The notes below the pieces were generated by a model that ran no database searches, was not told the DNA's origin, and was given only the letters and a program-made list of their open reading frames with translations. A DNA stretch of 64,000 nucleotides from Alphaproteobacteria bacterium (lineage in GTDB: Bacteria > Pseudomonadota > Alphaproteobacteria > CAAGCB01 > CAG-977): positions 267,801 through 331,800 of the forward strand of contig JAKSVU010000001.1 of assembly GCA_024413465.1 (NCBI GenBank), given 5' to 3'. Both the position numbers and the translations under genes were made by a program. This document shows positions 36,400 through 44,794 of this stretch, piece after piece; the stretch's first letter is position 1, and each line of letters starts with the position of its first letter.

Positions 36400-37723
36400 C
36401 TTTATCAGATATTTCTGGTAAATCAATTACCCGAGCAATTAAAGATGGATTCTTTTCTCTATGTGTTTCAATGAATGTAGAAACTATCACATAGTCTCGC
36501 AATTCTTGATTTTCTTTTGTTTTATTTTCAATAATATTTTGAGCTGTCTTTCTTCGTTCTTCATCTTTTGAAGTAACAGCCAAACGCACCTCTGACATTG
36601 CAGATAAATTTCTAAAATAATCAAAAAATTTTGCTGTAATTTTTCCTAACTTAAAAGCCTTACATGTATCTGCATCAAAATTTTTAACAGTTTCATTTTG
36701 TTCTTCAATTGGAGCATAATATAAAGATGAAACATCTTCCTCTTTTTGTAATCTTGTTGCTTCTTTTAACACGTTAGTTGAATTTTTATAAATATCGTTA
36801 ACCGGTGTTGAATTGAGATATCCTATATCTTTATAATCGATAGTATCCTTTAAAGTAGCAAAATTTGAAACATCAACATCTCTTCCTAATGCAGAGGATG
36901 CAATTTCTAATATATTTTTTGTTTTCTTTGTTAAACTTGTTACATTTTCACTATCTATAAAAGAAACAGCATTTGACATATACTCACCACAGGTAAATGA
37001 CGCAATTTGTGCTGTTGTTAGAGTACATTTTTTTTCTTCTTCAGAAACTTTACCATTTGTTAGACTTTTTGAAAACGTCGATAAAATCTCATTATTTATG
37101 TAAGCATCTTCATAAGATGCCATTCTTTTTTTAGAATCAAAAAAAGACTTAAACAAAACTGTTTTTGATTTATCTGAACCATCTTGGAAATCCTCTGTTG
37201 CCTTTTCCCTACAATAAGCATTCAACAAAAATGGGGAGGATTTATCAAGTGCTTTTAATGGTCCCATATCTCCTATTTTCTCAAATTCTTTTGCCGCTTG
37301 AAAAGCAAAAACTTGAGCATCTGCTTCCATAGCTCCATTTAAACGAACTTGTGTATTCATATCATATTCATTGTAAACAGAATCTTTTCCCAAACGATTA
37401 TATTGAACTGCATGACGAGCTTCGTGAACCAAGGTTGTCAAATGGTGATCTGTTGTATATAAAAGATTCAATAAAATTCTATTATTAACAGGGTCATAAG
37501 CACCATAAGCCCCTCCAAATACAGCCATAGAAACAGTTGTTCCCAATTCTGATAAATTTTTTAACGTTTCTACACCAGTAGGAATTTTTTTTAATTTATT
37601 TAAAGCTCGCATCAATTGACGCTTTTGTGCATCATTATTACACTCTACTTTAATCCCAACTCCAATACTTTTTCCTTTTTTTGAAGATGTTACACTACTC
37701 GTATTGTCAAAACTCTCACTCAT
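36200..37723 (-). CDS. Putative HExxH metallopeptidase-domain protein
   Basis: 507 residues. The N-terminal ~170 residues form a gluzincin-like domain: LVHEARHAVQ (HExxH) followed by NGAMEADAQVFAFQ, whose glutamate could be the third zinc ligand. The rest is helical and lysine/glutamate-rich, with no clear domain. The first 15 residues are Ser/Lys-rich, without a signal peptide. It resembles the predicted metallopeptidase domain often called DUF6782, and a paralogue lies at 54227-55417. The role is unknown; a secreted effector is possible. TAGGAG precedes the ATG. Its 3' end is duplicated downstream. Confidence 0.7.
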   Translation of the reverse strand: MSESFDNTSSVTSSKKGKSIGVGIKVECNNDAQKRQLMRALNKLKKIPTGVETLKNLSELGTTVSMAVFGGAYGAYDPVNNRILLNLLYTTDHHLTTLVHEARHAVQYNRLGKDSVYNEYDMNTQVRLNGAMEADAQVFAFQAAKEFEKIGDMGPLKALDKSSPFLLNAYCREKATEDFQDGSDKSKTVLFKSFFDSKKRMASYEDAYINNEILSTFSKSLTNGKVSEEEKKCTLTTAQIASFTCGEYMSNAVSFIDSENVTSLTKKTKNILEIASSALGRDVDVSNFATLKDTIDYKDIGYLNSTPVNDIYKNSTNVLKEATRLQKEEDVSSLYYAPIEEQNETVKNFDADTCKAFKLGKITAKFFDYFRNLSAMSEVRLAVTSKDEERRKTAQNIIENKTKENQELRDYVIVSTFIETHREKNPSLIARVIDLPEISDKVKKELLFDNTVLTKKQIASTASLTEDEEKSLKAMRKGLSSNIMKEEKAKTTAVLTKRLLLNQAGRN

Positions 37724-37890
37724 AAAAAACTCCTAACTACGAGATTCTATTTAGACAAAATTATACAAAAAAAATAGATTAGTACAAGTTTTTTTATAAA
37801 ATGACACTTGCAAACTCCTATTTGCAATAACATATTGTTTTCATTAAGAAAAACTTTTAACTTATTCACGGAAATAGGGAAAAATCTCAA

Positions 37891-37996
37891 GTGGCGAACC
37901 ATTTGGTCCATTCTTAGAATCGATTATTTAGCAGATGTATTAAATATTAGTGAAGAAATTGAGCGTTTTAATAAAGAATTTAAGAACGGGAAGTAA
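37891..37996 (+). pseudogene. 3' remnant of an unknown gene, copy 2
   Basis: Same 34-codon tail as at 36062-36166. An in-frame ATG at 37808 would give 62 codons, but the added part (LFSLRKTFNLFTEIGKNL) is not shared with copy 1 and has no ribosome binding site, so I treat it as a remnant. Confidence 0.5.
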
Positions 37997-38029
37997 TAAA
38001 TTTTATTATAATACGTCATAAACAAAAAA

Positions 38030-38229
38030 TTAGTTTCGTCCTGCTTGATTTAACAATAAACGCTTTGTCAAAACAGCGGTTGTTTTTGCTTTTTCCTCTT
38101 TCATTATATTAGAAGATAAACCTTTTCTCATTGCTTTTAATGATTTTCTTCATCCTCAGTAAGAGAAGCAGTCGATGTAATTTGTTTTTTAGTTAAAACA
38201 GTATTGTCAAAAAGAAGTTCTTTTTTTAA
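38030..38229 (-). pseudogene. Duplicated 3' end of the HExxH gene
   Basis: Carries the last ~66 codons of the 36200-37723 gene, but with one T missing in the run at about 38143, which shifts the frame, and no start. Non-functional copy created by the repeat duplication. Confidence 0.85.
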
Positions 38230-38268
38230 TATATGTTTTTAGGTAAAATTCTTCAAAAAGGAGGATTA

Positions 38269-38808
38269 ATGAAATTTTATCACTATATTACCAAAGGAAG
38301 CAATGTTTTTAAAATAGGTTTATTTAGTTTTTCAAAAAGTCCCAATGTAGATTTAAATTATTATACTAAGCGTTCCGGATTTTCAACACAAAAAGAGATT
38401 TCAAAATGGATGGATGGATTCTTTGAAGGTTATAGTCGTGGAATTCGCTGTTTTTCAGAACCTATCCAATGGTATCCTCATTCTCTAAGATTAAAAGAAA
38501 TGGTTGATTCTTGTGATTTATTATTAATTGATGCTGATAAATTACAGGAAGATGGCTTACTGGAAAAAATTTATATCAATCCCGCTTTATCTATGGATGA
38601 CAATATTCGTAAAGAACAATGTGCTACAATAGAAAGAAATCATAATGACGGGTTTTATCCAATAGAGATGAAAGATATTTCTAAAGAACCGGTGGATTGG
38701 ACTGTTTGTGATGATGTAAGTGGCAGACGTTTTGCTTTTGTTCCCTTTTATTTTTTGATTTTAAAGAATGGTGTCATTCCACCACAATATTTAAAAAAAA
38801 TTGGCTGA
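38269..38808 (+). CDS. Protein of unknown function in the accessory patch
   Basis: 179 residues from ATG 38269, chosen because a near-perfect AAGGAGG stands 6 bases upstream. Soluble, with no signal peptide. It opens MKFYHYITKGSNVFKIGLFSF and contains CDLLLIDADKL and a C-terminal FAFVPFYFLILKNGVIPPQYL. I do not recognise the family; the FYHYIT start and LLLIDADKL segment faintly recall ADP-ribosyltransferase-like folds, but no catalytic pattern can be shown. It is followed by a degraded frame that may belong to the same element. Confidence 0.6.
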   Translation: MKFYHYITKGSNVFKIGLFSFSKSPNVDLNYYTKRSGFSTQKEISKWMDGFFEGYSRGIRCFSEPIQWYPHSLRLKEMVDSCDLLLIDADKLQEDGLLEKIYINPALSMDDNIRKEQCATIERNHNDGFYPIEMKDISKEPVDWTVCDDVSGRRFAFVPFYFLILKNGVIPPQYLKKIG

Positions 38809-38813
38809 TATAA

Positions 38814-39290
38814 AAATTTCAACCTAGACTGACTGGTGGGGTCCCAAAAAAATCCGGAGTTTTCCATGTAATCTATAATGATGGCTTTAATCGTGATATT
38901 TCGATAAAACAAAATAACGGTGGTGATGATACATATATTTTTCAGCATATTTGTGATAAGTTATGTACAACAAATGAAGAATTTTTAAAAGAATATAACC
39001 ATCTTTTATTAAATTCACCAAATACAGCCAAAAAATATACAGGTAAAGAAAAATTACCAATTTCCTATATTTCAGCCGTGTCTGTGGATGGAGATACTGT
39101 TAAAGAAGAAACATTATATACAGATCAGAAACAAAAAGAACAACAAATTTATCCATTTTTGAAATTACAAAAACTCAAATCTACTACAAAACCGACTACT
39201 ACTCTACGAGGAACTCTTATGCGACATTCCGAGGATAATGCGAATAGAGAAAATAATTTATATTTTTCAAATAGTTATTTCAAAAATTAA
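38814..39290 (+). pseudogene. 5'-truncated gene remnant
   Basis: A 158-codon open frame that begins right after an in-frame stop and lacks an early start codon (first ATG is near the end; a GTG at 39078 is unlikely to be the original start). It reads TGGVPKKSGVFHVIYNDGF near its front and ends SNSYFKN. It looks like the C-terminal part of a larger protein whose front has been lost. Family unknown. It abuts the 3' end of tRNA-Glu. Confidence 0.5.
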
Positions 39291-39291
39291 G

Positions 39292-39367
39292 TGGCGACCC
39301 TAACGGGATTTGAACCCGTGTTAGCGCCGTGAGGGGGCGCTGTCCTAGGCCACTAGACGATAGGGTC
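39292..39367 (-). tRNA. tRNA-Glu (CTC) with unusual C33
   Basis: 76 bases with encoded CCA. A GACCCTA/TAGGGTC acceptor stem, a typical Glu D-arm (CGTCTAGTGGCCTAGGACA), anticodon stem GCGCC/GGCGC with loop CCCTCAC, and T-loop TTCAAAT. The anticodon is CTC. The base before the anticodon is C instead of the near-universal U33. Transcribed after tRNA-Arg. Confidence 0.88.
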
Positions 39368-39381
39368 TATATTGTATTAAC

Positions 39382-39458
39382 TGGTGCGTCTGGCGGGATT
39401 CGAACCCACGACCCTCGGCTTCGGAGGCCGATACTCTATCCAGCTGAGCTACAGGCGC
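39382..39458 (-). tRNA. tRNA-Arg (CCG)
   Basis: 77 bases with encoded CCA. GCGCCTG/CAGACGC acceptor stem (one mismatch or wobble), D-arm TAGCTCAGCTGGATAGAG, anticodon loop CTCCGAA (CCG, normal U33), T-loop TTCGAAT. Reads CGG arginine codons. 14 bases upstream of tRNA-Glu. Confidence 0.93.
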
Positions 39459-39471
39459 TAGTCTTAAGATT

Positions 39472-39500
39472 ACAATACTTGTATCAAGTAAAAAAAACAA
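39472..39500 (-). promoter_or_regulatory. Promoter of the tRNA-Arg/tRNA-Glu pair
   Basis: On the - strand TTGTTT and TATTGT are spaced by 17 bases, ending 14 bases before tRNA-Arg. Confidence 0.5.
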
Positions 39501-39540
39501 TCAAAAATTTTAGCTTTTTAATTTTTTATTACAAAAAAAA

Positions 39541-39570
39541 ACGGCTGGTATTTTACCACCAACCGTTTTT
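39541..39570. terminator. Terminator downstream of fba
   Basis: ACGG-TGGT / ACCA-CCGT hairpin with single-base bulges, flanked by an A-run on the left (T-run on the - strand) and T-run on the right. It would end fba transcripts and shield the tRNA promoter. Confidence 0.7.
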
Positions 39571-39587
39571 TATATTCTTAAATAAAA

Positions 39588-40646
39588 TTAACCTAATTTA
39601 TGGTCTAATTCACCTGATTTATAACGCTTTGCCATATCTGCTAAAGAAATTGGCTTAATTTTTGAAGCTTGACCACAAGCACCAAACTGTTCATAGCGAG
39701 CTTCACAAACTTTTTGCATTTCTTCCAAAGCTGGCCCCATATATTTACGCACGTCAAATTCACCAGGTTTTGTAGCAAAAATCTTACGGATAGCACCAGT
39801 CATAGCCATGCGGCAATCTGTATCAACGTTAACCTTGCGAACACCATTTTTAATTCCTTCTTGAATTTCTTCAACTGGCACGCCGTACGTTTGAGGAATT
39901 TGACCACCAAATTCATTAATCATATCTTGCAAATCTTGTGGCACACTTGAAGAACCGTGCATAACTAAATGAACTGTTGGAATTTTTGCATGAATCTTTT
40001 TAATTGTATCAATAGATAAAATTGCACCGTCTGGTTTACGAGTAAACTTATATGCCCCATGAGATGTACCAATAGCAACAGCTAAAGCATCAATATTCGT
40101 TGCTTTAACAAATTCAAAAGCTTCATCTGGATCCGTTAACAATTGTTTTTTATCAATTGCGCCATCAAAACCATGACCATCTTCTTTTTCACCCTTACCA
40201 GTTTCCAAAGAACCAATGCACCCTAATTCAGCTTCAACAGAAGCTCCCATCATGTGAGCAAACTTTGCAACTGTTCCTGAAACTTCCGCATTATAATCGT
40301 GAGAAGCAGGTTTTCCATCTTTCAAAGACCCATCCATCATAACAGATGTCCAACCATTGGCTAAAGCTGTAACACATGTATCAACAGATGAACCATGATC
40401 TTGGTGTAAACATAAAGGAATTTCTGGATACATTTCAGCTGCAGCTTCAGCCATACGACGAATCATCAAATCACCAGCATAACTTCTTGCTCCTTTTGAA
40501 GTTTGAATAATAACAGGTGAATTTGTTTTTTTTGCAGCTGCCATAACGGCTAAAATTTGCTCCATATTGTTGATGTTAAAAGCTGGCATACCATAACTGT
40601 ATTCAGCTGCATGATCTAACAATTGACGCATACTAATAAATGACAT
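39588..40646 (-). CDS. fba: Class II fructose-bisphosphate aldolase
   Basis: 352 residues, zinc-dependent aldolase cleaving fructose-1,6-bisphosphate. PAFNINNMEQ at the N-terminus, the metal-binding LHQDHGSS, SVMMDGS and AEVSGTVAKFA segments, GTSHGAYKF and the MHGSSSVPQ loop are visible. The length matches the longer class IIB type. Convergent with nothing; it follows tkt on the same strand but a strong terminator separates them. Its more regular codon use suggests high expression. Confidence 0.96.
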   Translation of the reverse strand: MSFISMRQLLDHAAEYSYGMPAFNINNMEQILAVMAAAKKTNSPVIIQTSKGARSYAGDLMIRRMAEAAAEMYPEIPLCLHQDHGSSVDTCVTALANGWTSVMMDGSLKDGKPASHDYNAEVSGTVAKFAHMMGASVEAELGCIGSLETGKGEKEDGHGFDGAIDKKQLLTDPDEAFEFVKATNIDALAVAIGTSHGAYKFTRKPDGAILSIDTIKKIHAKIPTVHLVMHGSSSVPQDLQDMINEFGGQIPQTYGVPVEEIQEGIKNGVRKVNVDTDCRMAMTGAIRKIFATKPGEFDVRKYMGPALEEMQKVCEARYEQFGACGQASKIKPISLADMAKRYKSGELDHKLG

Positions 40647-40661
40647 TTTATTTTTTCTCCT

Positions 40662-40698
40662 AAAAAAATCTCTTGCTATATATAACTATAGCAAGAGA
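40662..40698 (-). terminator. Strong terminator of tkt
   Basis: A perfect 12-base inverted repeat (TCTCTTGCTATA / TATAGCAAGAGA) with a 6-base loop at 40669-40698, followed on the - strand by seven T at 40668-40662. It lies between tkt and fba, so the two genes are probably mostly uncoupled. Confidence 0.88.
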
Positions 40699-40708
40699 GA
40701 ACTTAAAA

Positions 40709-42682
40709 TTACTTTTTCAAACACTTTACAGCTGCATCAGCAACAGCTTTTGGTGTAATACCGAAATGTTCATACAACTGATCAGCTGGAGCAGATGCGC
40801 CAAATGAACGCATTGCAACAATTTCTCCATCCAATCCTGTATATTTTTCCCAGCCAAATGCCCCCTGAGATTCTACTGCGACACGAGGACAATTTCCAAG
40901 TGTAGCCTTTCTATATTCGATATCTTGTTTATCAAACAATTCCCAAGAAGGCATTGAAACAACAACTGCTTTAATACCTTTTTCTGCCAACAATGCTTGA
41001 GCATTTACAGCAATCTCAACTTCTGAACCGGTAGCTAATAATGTAACATCACGATTACCTTCACAACCTGAAATTACATAAGCCCCTTTTGCACACAAGT
41101 TTTCAGAAACACTTGTTCTTAACGTTGGTAAATTTTGGCGACTTAATGCCAAAACAGAAGGTGTATGTTCAGCTTCAATTGCTAATTCCCAGCATTCAGC
41201 AGTCTCAATCACATCACATGGACGGAAAACATTTACATTTGGAATAGCACGCATACTTGCTAAATGCTCAATTGGCTGATGTGTAGGACCATCTTCACCA
41301 ACACCTATAGAATCATGTGTCAAAACATAAATGACACGAATTCCCATTAACGCAGCCAAACGAAGTGATGGTTTCAAATAATCCATAAATACCAAGAATG
41401 CACCTGAATATGGAATAAAACCACCATGTAATGCAATACCGTTCATCGCTGCTGCCATTCCATGTTCACGAATTCCATAATGCATATAGTTTCCTGAAAA
41501 ATCATTTGGTGTAACAGAAACTGAAGCTTTTGCATTTGTTAAATTAGATGCTGTCAAATCTGCTGAACCACCTAACAATTCATCAATAGCTGGCACCAAC
41601 ACTTCTAAAGCCATCTGAGATGCTTTACGAGTAGCTACTTTTGGCTTATCTGCAAGCAATTGTTCCTTATATGCTTGCATTTTTTCTTTCCATCCTGTTG
41701 GCAATACTCGATTCAAAACTGTTCTTTCGAATTTTTCTTTTTTAGCAGAATCTAATGCTGCAAATCTTGCTTCCCAAGCTTTTCTTTCAGCTTCACCACG
41801 ACGACCAAAACTACGCCATTCATCTAAAATATCATCTGGCACTTCAAATGGAGCATATTCAAAACCCAATTTTTGACGAGCAAGCAACAAATCATCAGCA
41901 CCAATTGGAGAACCATGTACTTTGCTTGTTCCTTGTTTTGTGGCCCCATAACCGATGATAGAATGACATGCAATCAATGTTGGTTTATCTGATTTTTTAG
42001 CACGTTCAATAGCAGCAGAAATTGACTCTGCATCATATGCATCACATTCATCAGTATTCCAATTATTTGCCTCAAAACGCTTACGATGATTTGTAGAAGT
42101 TGCAACAGATGTTGACCCATCAATTGTAATTCCATTATCATCCCACAAAACAATCATTTTGTTTAGTTTTAAATGACCTGCTAATGAAATAGCTTCTTCT
42201 GAAATGCCTTCCATCAAACAGCCGTCACCACAAATCACATAAGTATAATGATCAACAATTTCCTTGCCAAATCTTGCTGACAACAATTTTTCTGCAACAG
42301 CCATACCTACTGCTGTTGAAATCCCCTGACCTAAAGGTCCTGTTGTTGTTTCGATTCCTTCCAAGTGACCATATTCTGGATGACCTGCACAACGAGATCC
42401 CAATTGACGAAAACTTTTTAATTCATCCAATGTTGCTTGTTTATAACCTGTTAAGTACAACAAACTATACAACAACATGGATCCATGACCTGCTGATAAA
42501 ACAAAGCGATCTCGATCTGCCCAAGTTGGACAAGAAGCATCAAATTTTAAAAATTTTGAAAATAAAACTGTAGCAACATCAGCCATTCCCATTGGCATAC
42601 CAGGATGACCAGAATTTGCCTTTTGAACACCTTCAGCAGCTAAGAAACGAACAGCATTTGCTAAATCTTTATGTTGAATCAT
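40709..42682 (-). CDS. tkt: Transketolase
   Basis: About 657 residues, thiamine-diphosphate enzyme of the pentose phosphate pathway. FLAAEGVQKANSGHPGMPMG, HPEYGHLEGIETTTGPLGQG, GDGCLMEGISEEA (ThDP-binding GDGx~28N) and the C-terminal THDSIGVGEDGPTHQPIEHLA segments (each read in part) are typical. I chose ATG 42682 because TTAGGAG lies 7 bases upstream; an in-frame ATG 18 bases earlier overlaps that site. Works with fba in central carbon metabolism. Confidence 0.95.
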   Translation of the reverse strand: MIQHKDLANAVRFLAAEGVQKANSGHPGMPMGMADVATVLFSKFLKFDASCPTWADRDRFVLSAGHGSMLLYSLLYLTGYKQATLDELKSFRQLGSRCAGHPEYGHLEGIETTTGPLGQGISTAVGMAVAEKLLSARFGKEIVDHYTYVICGDGCLMEGISEEAISLAGHLKLNKMIVLWDDNGITIDGSTSVATSTNHRKRFEANNWNTDECDAYDAESISAAIERAKKSDKPTLIACHSIIGYGATKQGTSKVHGSPIGADDLLLARQKLGFEYAPFEVPDDILDEWRSFGRRGEAERKAWEARFAALDSAKKEKFERTVLNRVLPTGWKEKMQAYKEQLLADKPKVATRKASQMALEVLVPAIDELLGGSADLTASNLTNAKASVSVTPNDFSGNYMHYGIREHGMAAAMNGIALHGGFIPYSGAFLVFMDYLKPSLRLAALMGIRVIYVLTHDSIGVGEDGPTHQPIEHLASMRAIPNVNVFRPCDVIETAECWELAIEAEHTPSVLALSRQNLPTLRTSVSENLCAKGAYVISGCEGNRDVTLLATGSEVEIAVNAQALLAEKGIKAVVVSMPSWELFDKQDIEYRKATLGNCPRVAVESQGAFGWEKYTGLDGEIVAMRSFGASAPADQLYEHFGITPKAVADAAVKCLKK

Positions 42683-42717
42683 ATTTACTCCTAACATCAA
42701 AATAAAAACTGATGCGC

Positions 42718-42745
42718 ATTATATCACAACAAAATTTTATGAAAA
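42718..42745 (-). promoter_or_regulatory. Candidate promoter of tkt
   Basis: Perfect TATAAT on the - strand (42723-42718) with TTTTCA 16 bases upstream, 36 bases before the tkt start. Confidence 0.5.
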
Positions 42746-42859
42746 GAAAAAAACAAATTACAAAAAAAACGACCAACCTTATTGAAAAATTATTAATTTT
42801 GTGGTTACATGCCTTGAAATTACATCAATTGTGTGAAAAATTTTTAGGGAATCGATACA

Positions 42860-43801
42860 ATGCAAAAAGAACTAAAAATTCTACTGGCTTCGCCACGTGG
42901 TTTTTGTGCAGGCGTCACTCGGGCTGTTCAAATTGTATCTACAGCCCTAAAAAAGTATGGAACCCCTGTTTATGTTAGACATGAAATCGTACATAACAAA
43001 TACGTTGTTCAAAAATTAGCAAATGAAGGTGCCATTTTTGTAAATGAACTAAGTGAAGTTCCTGATAACAGCATTGTTATATTTTCAGCACATGGTGTTC
43101 CAAAATCGGTTGAAGATGAAGCTACTAGAAGACACCTCACAACCATTGATGCCACATGTCCACTGGTTGAGAAGGTACATAAAGAAGCGTTAAAAAATTT
43201 TAAAGAAGGACGGAAAACTCTTCTTATCGGACATAAAGGACATGCAGAAGTCATTGGAACGATGGGTCAAATTCCTGATTCTGAGATTCAGTTAATTACA
43301 ACAAAAGATGATATCAAAAAAATTCCATCTTCATGGGCAAATAATCTAGGATATGTTACGCAAACAACACTGTCCATTGATGAAACTGCCTCAATGATTG
43401 AAGAATTGAAAAAAAATTTTAGTGGTATCGTAAAACCACATGAAAATGATATTTGCTATGCAACAACAAATCGTCAAAAGGCCGTGAAAGCAATTGCTTC
43501 AAAATGTGATATTTTAATGGTTATTGGGGCTCCCAATTCTTCAAATTCAAAAAGATTAGTTGAATTGGCAAAAGAGATGGGATGTAAAAATTCAATTTTA
43601 GTTCAAAGAGCAGATGAAATAGATATTCGTATCCTCGATAATGTAAAAACTTTAGGTTTAACAGCTGGAGCTTCTGCTCCAGAGGAGCTCGTAAAAGAAG
43701 TAATTGAGTTTTTATCCAAACATTTCAATATTACGTTATCTGAACACATTGAATCTTCTGAAAAAATACGTTTCCCTCTTCCAAAATCATTGATGGAATA
43801 A
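42860..43801 (+). CDS. ispH: 4-hydroxy-3-methylbut-2-enyl diphosphate reductase
   Basis: 313 residues, last enzyme of the MEP isoprenoid pathway, with a 4Fe-4S cluster. The conserved cysteines are in PRGFCAGVTRAV, DATCPLVEKVH and NDICYATTNRQ. EIVHNKYVV and the IGAPNSSNSKRLVELA segment are also family hallmarks. AGGGA is upstream of the ATG. First gene of a + strand run: ispH-thrB (3-base gap), then mtaB and ftsY. ispH-thrB adjacency is common in alphaproteobacteria. Confidence 0.96.
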   Translation: MQKELKILLASPRGFCAGVTRAVQIVSTALKKYGTPVYVRHEIVHNKYVVQKLANEGAIFVNELSEVPDNSIVIFSAHGVPKSVEDEATRRHLTTIDATCPLVEKVHKEALKNFKEGRKTLLIGHKGHAEVIGTMGQIPDSEIQLITTKDDIKKIPSSWANNLGYVTQTTLSIDETASMIEELKKNFSGIVKPHENDICYATTNRQKAVKAIASKCDILMVIGAPNSSNSKRLVELAKEMGCKNSILVQRADEIDIRILDNVKTLGLTAGASAPEELVKEVIEFLSKHFNITLSEHIESSEKIRFPLPKSLME

Positions 43802-43804
43802 AAT

Positions 43805-44776
43805 ATGGCTGTCTACACTCGTTTAAAAAATGATCAATTAAATTTCTTTATTCAAAAATACAACATTGGAGATGTTGTATCTTTAACAGAAATAAAAGGA
43901 GGAATTGACAATACAAATTATTTTTTAAAAACAACTAAAGATATTTTTCTGCTAACAATCTATGAAAAACGAATTCAGGTTGATGAACTTCCCTTTTTCA
44001 TAGAGCTGATGGAACACTTGAAAAAAAATGGATTAAATTGTCCTATGCCTGTAAAAGCTAAAGATGGGAAAGCTTTACAAGAAATTTTTCCTGGTAAATG
44101 GGCATGCATAACTACTTTTTTATCTGGACAATCTGTAAAAAATTTAAAAATAGAACATTGCTTTGAATTAGGAAAAGCAATGGCCTTAATGCATCGTTCT
44201 AGTGCAAACTTTAATAAAGTTAGAAAAAACGATTTATCTATCAGTGGATGGGAAAAATTAATAGCTAAAATTGGACAAAATGCAAATAGAATTGCTCCTA
44301 GGTTGTATGATGAGCTATGTTATGAATTTGAAGATATAAAATCTCAATGGCCATCAAATCTTCCAACTGGAATTATTCATGCAGATCTGTTTCCAGACAA
44401 TGTTTTCTTTACAGAAAATCTTCTATCTGGCATCATCGACTTTTATTTTGCCTGCTCTGATTTTTATGCTTATGAATTAGCTATTTGCATTAACGCTTGG
44501 TGTTTTGAAAATTATATTTGGGAATTTAATGCCACAAAAGCAGCATATTTAATAGCTGGCTATACAAAAATACGAAAACTTTCAATTGAAGAAAAGCAAT
44601 CACTCCCTATTTTATGCAGAGGAGCAGCATTACGATTTTTACTTACAAGGATATACGATTGGATTAATCAAGATCCTCTTGCTTTTGTTACTCCAAAAGA
44701 TCCGAACGAATACATAAAAAAACTTCGTTTTCACCATAAAGTAAAATCTTATTTTGAATATGGCTTTTTTGATTAA
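43805..44776 (+). CDS. thrB: Homoserine kinase, ThrB type II
   Basis: 323 residues of the APH/choline-kinase-like homoserine kinase family. It phosphorylates homoserine in threonine synthesis. GGIDNTNYFLKT near residue 32, the Brenner motif IIHADLFPDNVFF near 192 and GIIDFYFACSDFYAYELAI near 210 agree with alphaproteobacterial ThrB. No other thr gene is in the window. Position after ispH fits the usual alphaproteobacterial order. Confidence 0.92.
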   Translation: MAVYTRLKNDQLNFFIQKYNIGDVVSLTEIKGGIDNTNYFLKTTKDIFLLTIYEKRIQVDELPFFIELMEHLKKNGLNCPMPVKAKDGKALQEIFPGKWACITTFLSGQSVKNLKIEHCFELGKAMALMHRSSANFNKVRKNDLSISGWEKLIAKIGQNANRIAPRLYDELCYEFEDIKSQWPSNLPTGIIHADLFPDNVFFTENLLSGIIDFYFACSDFYAYELAICINAWCFENYIWEFNATKAAYLIAGYTKIRKLSIEEKQSLPILCRGAALRFLLTRIYDWINQDPLAFVTPKDPNEYIKKLRFHHKVKSYFEYGFFD

Positions 44777-44794
44777 ATTTATGCAGAGTTAGTT

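Larger units (their letters stand above)
37891..38229. repeat. Direct repeat, copy 2
   Basis: Second copy of the 36061-36399 segment in the same orientation, on the far side of the HExxH gene. Together the copies frame a 1.83 kb unit that homologous recombination could delete or amplify. Confidence 0.93.

Noticed and set aside
37808..37996. A small intact gene made of repeat copy 2 plus upstream sequence
   Set aside because: Only the last 34 codons are shared with copy 1 and they have no start there; the front part is unique and unsupported, so it is treated as a remnant.
36061..38229. Insertion sequence or CRISPR array at the repeats
   Set aside because: There are only two long direct copies, no transposase, no terminal inverted repeats, and no short regularly spaced units.
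38748..38948. A 66-residue - strand frame
   Set aside because: It overlaps the unknown gene's end and the remnant on the opposite strand, with no start signal.
34700..39290. A prophage
   Set aside because: No integrase, terminase, capsid or lysis genes are visible; only unknown proteins and remnants.
39329..39658. A 109-residue + strand frame
   Set aside because: It lies antisense across two tRNA genes and the fba terminator; any coding look comes from tRNA sequence.
42712..42978. An 88-residue + strand frame ahead of ispH
   Set aside because: It runs through the tkt/ispH promoter region and into the ispH start in another frame, with no ribosome binding site or protein-like composition.
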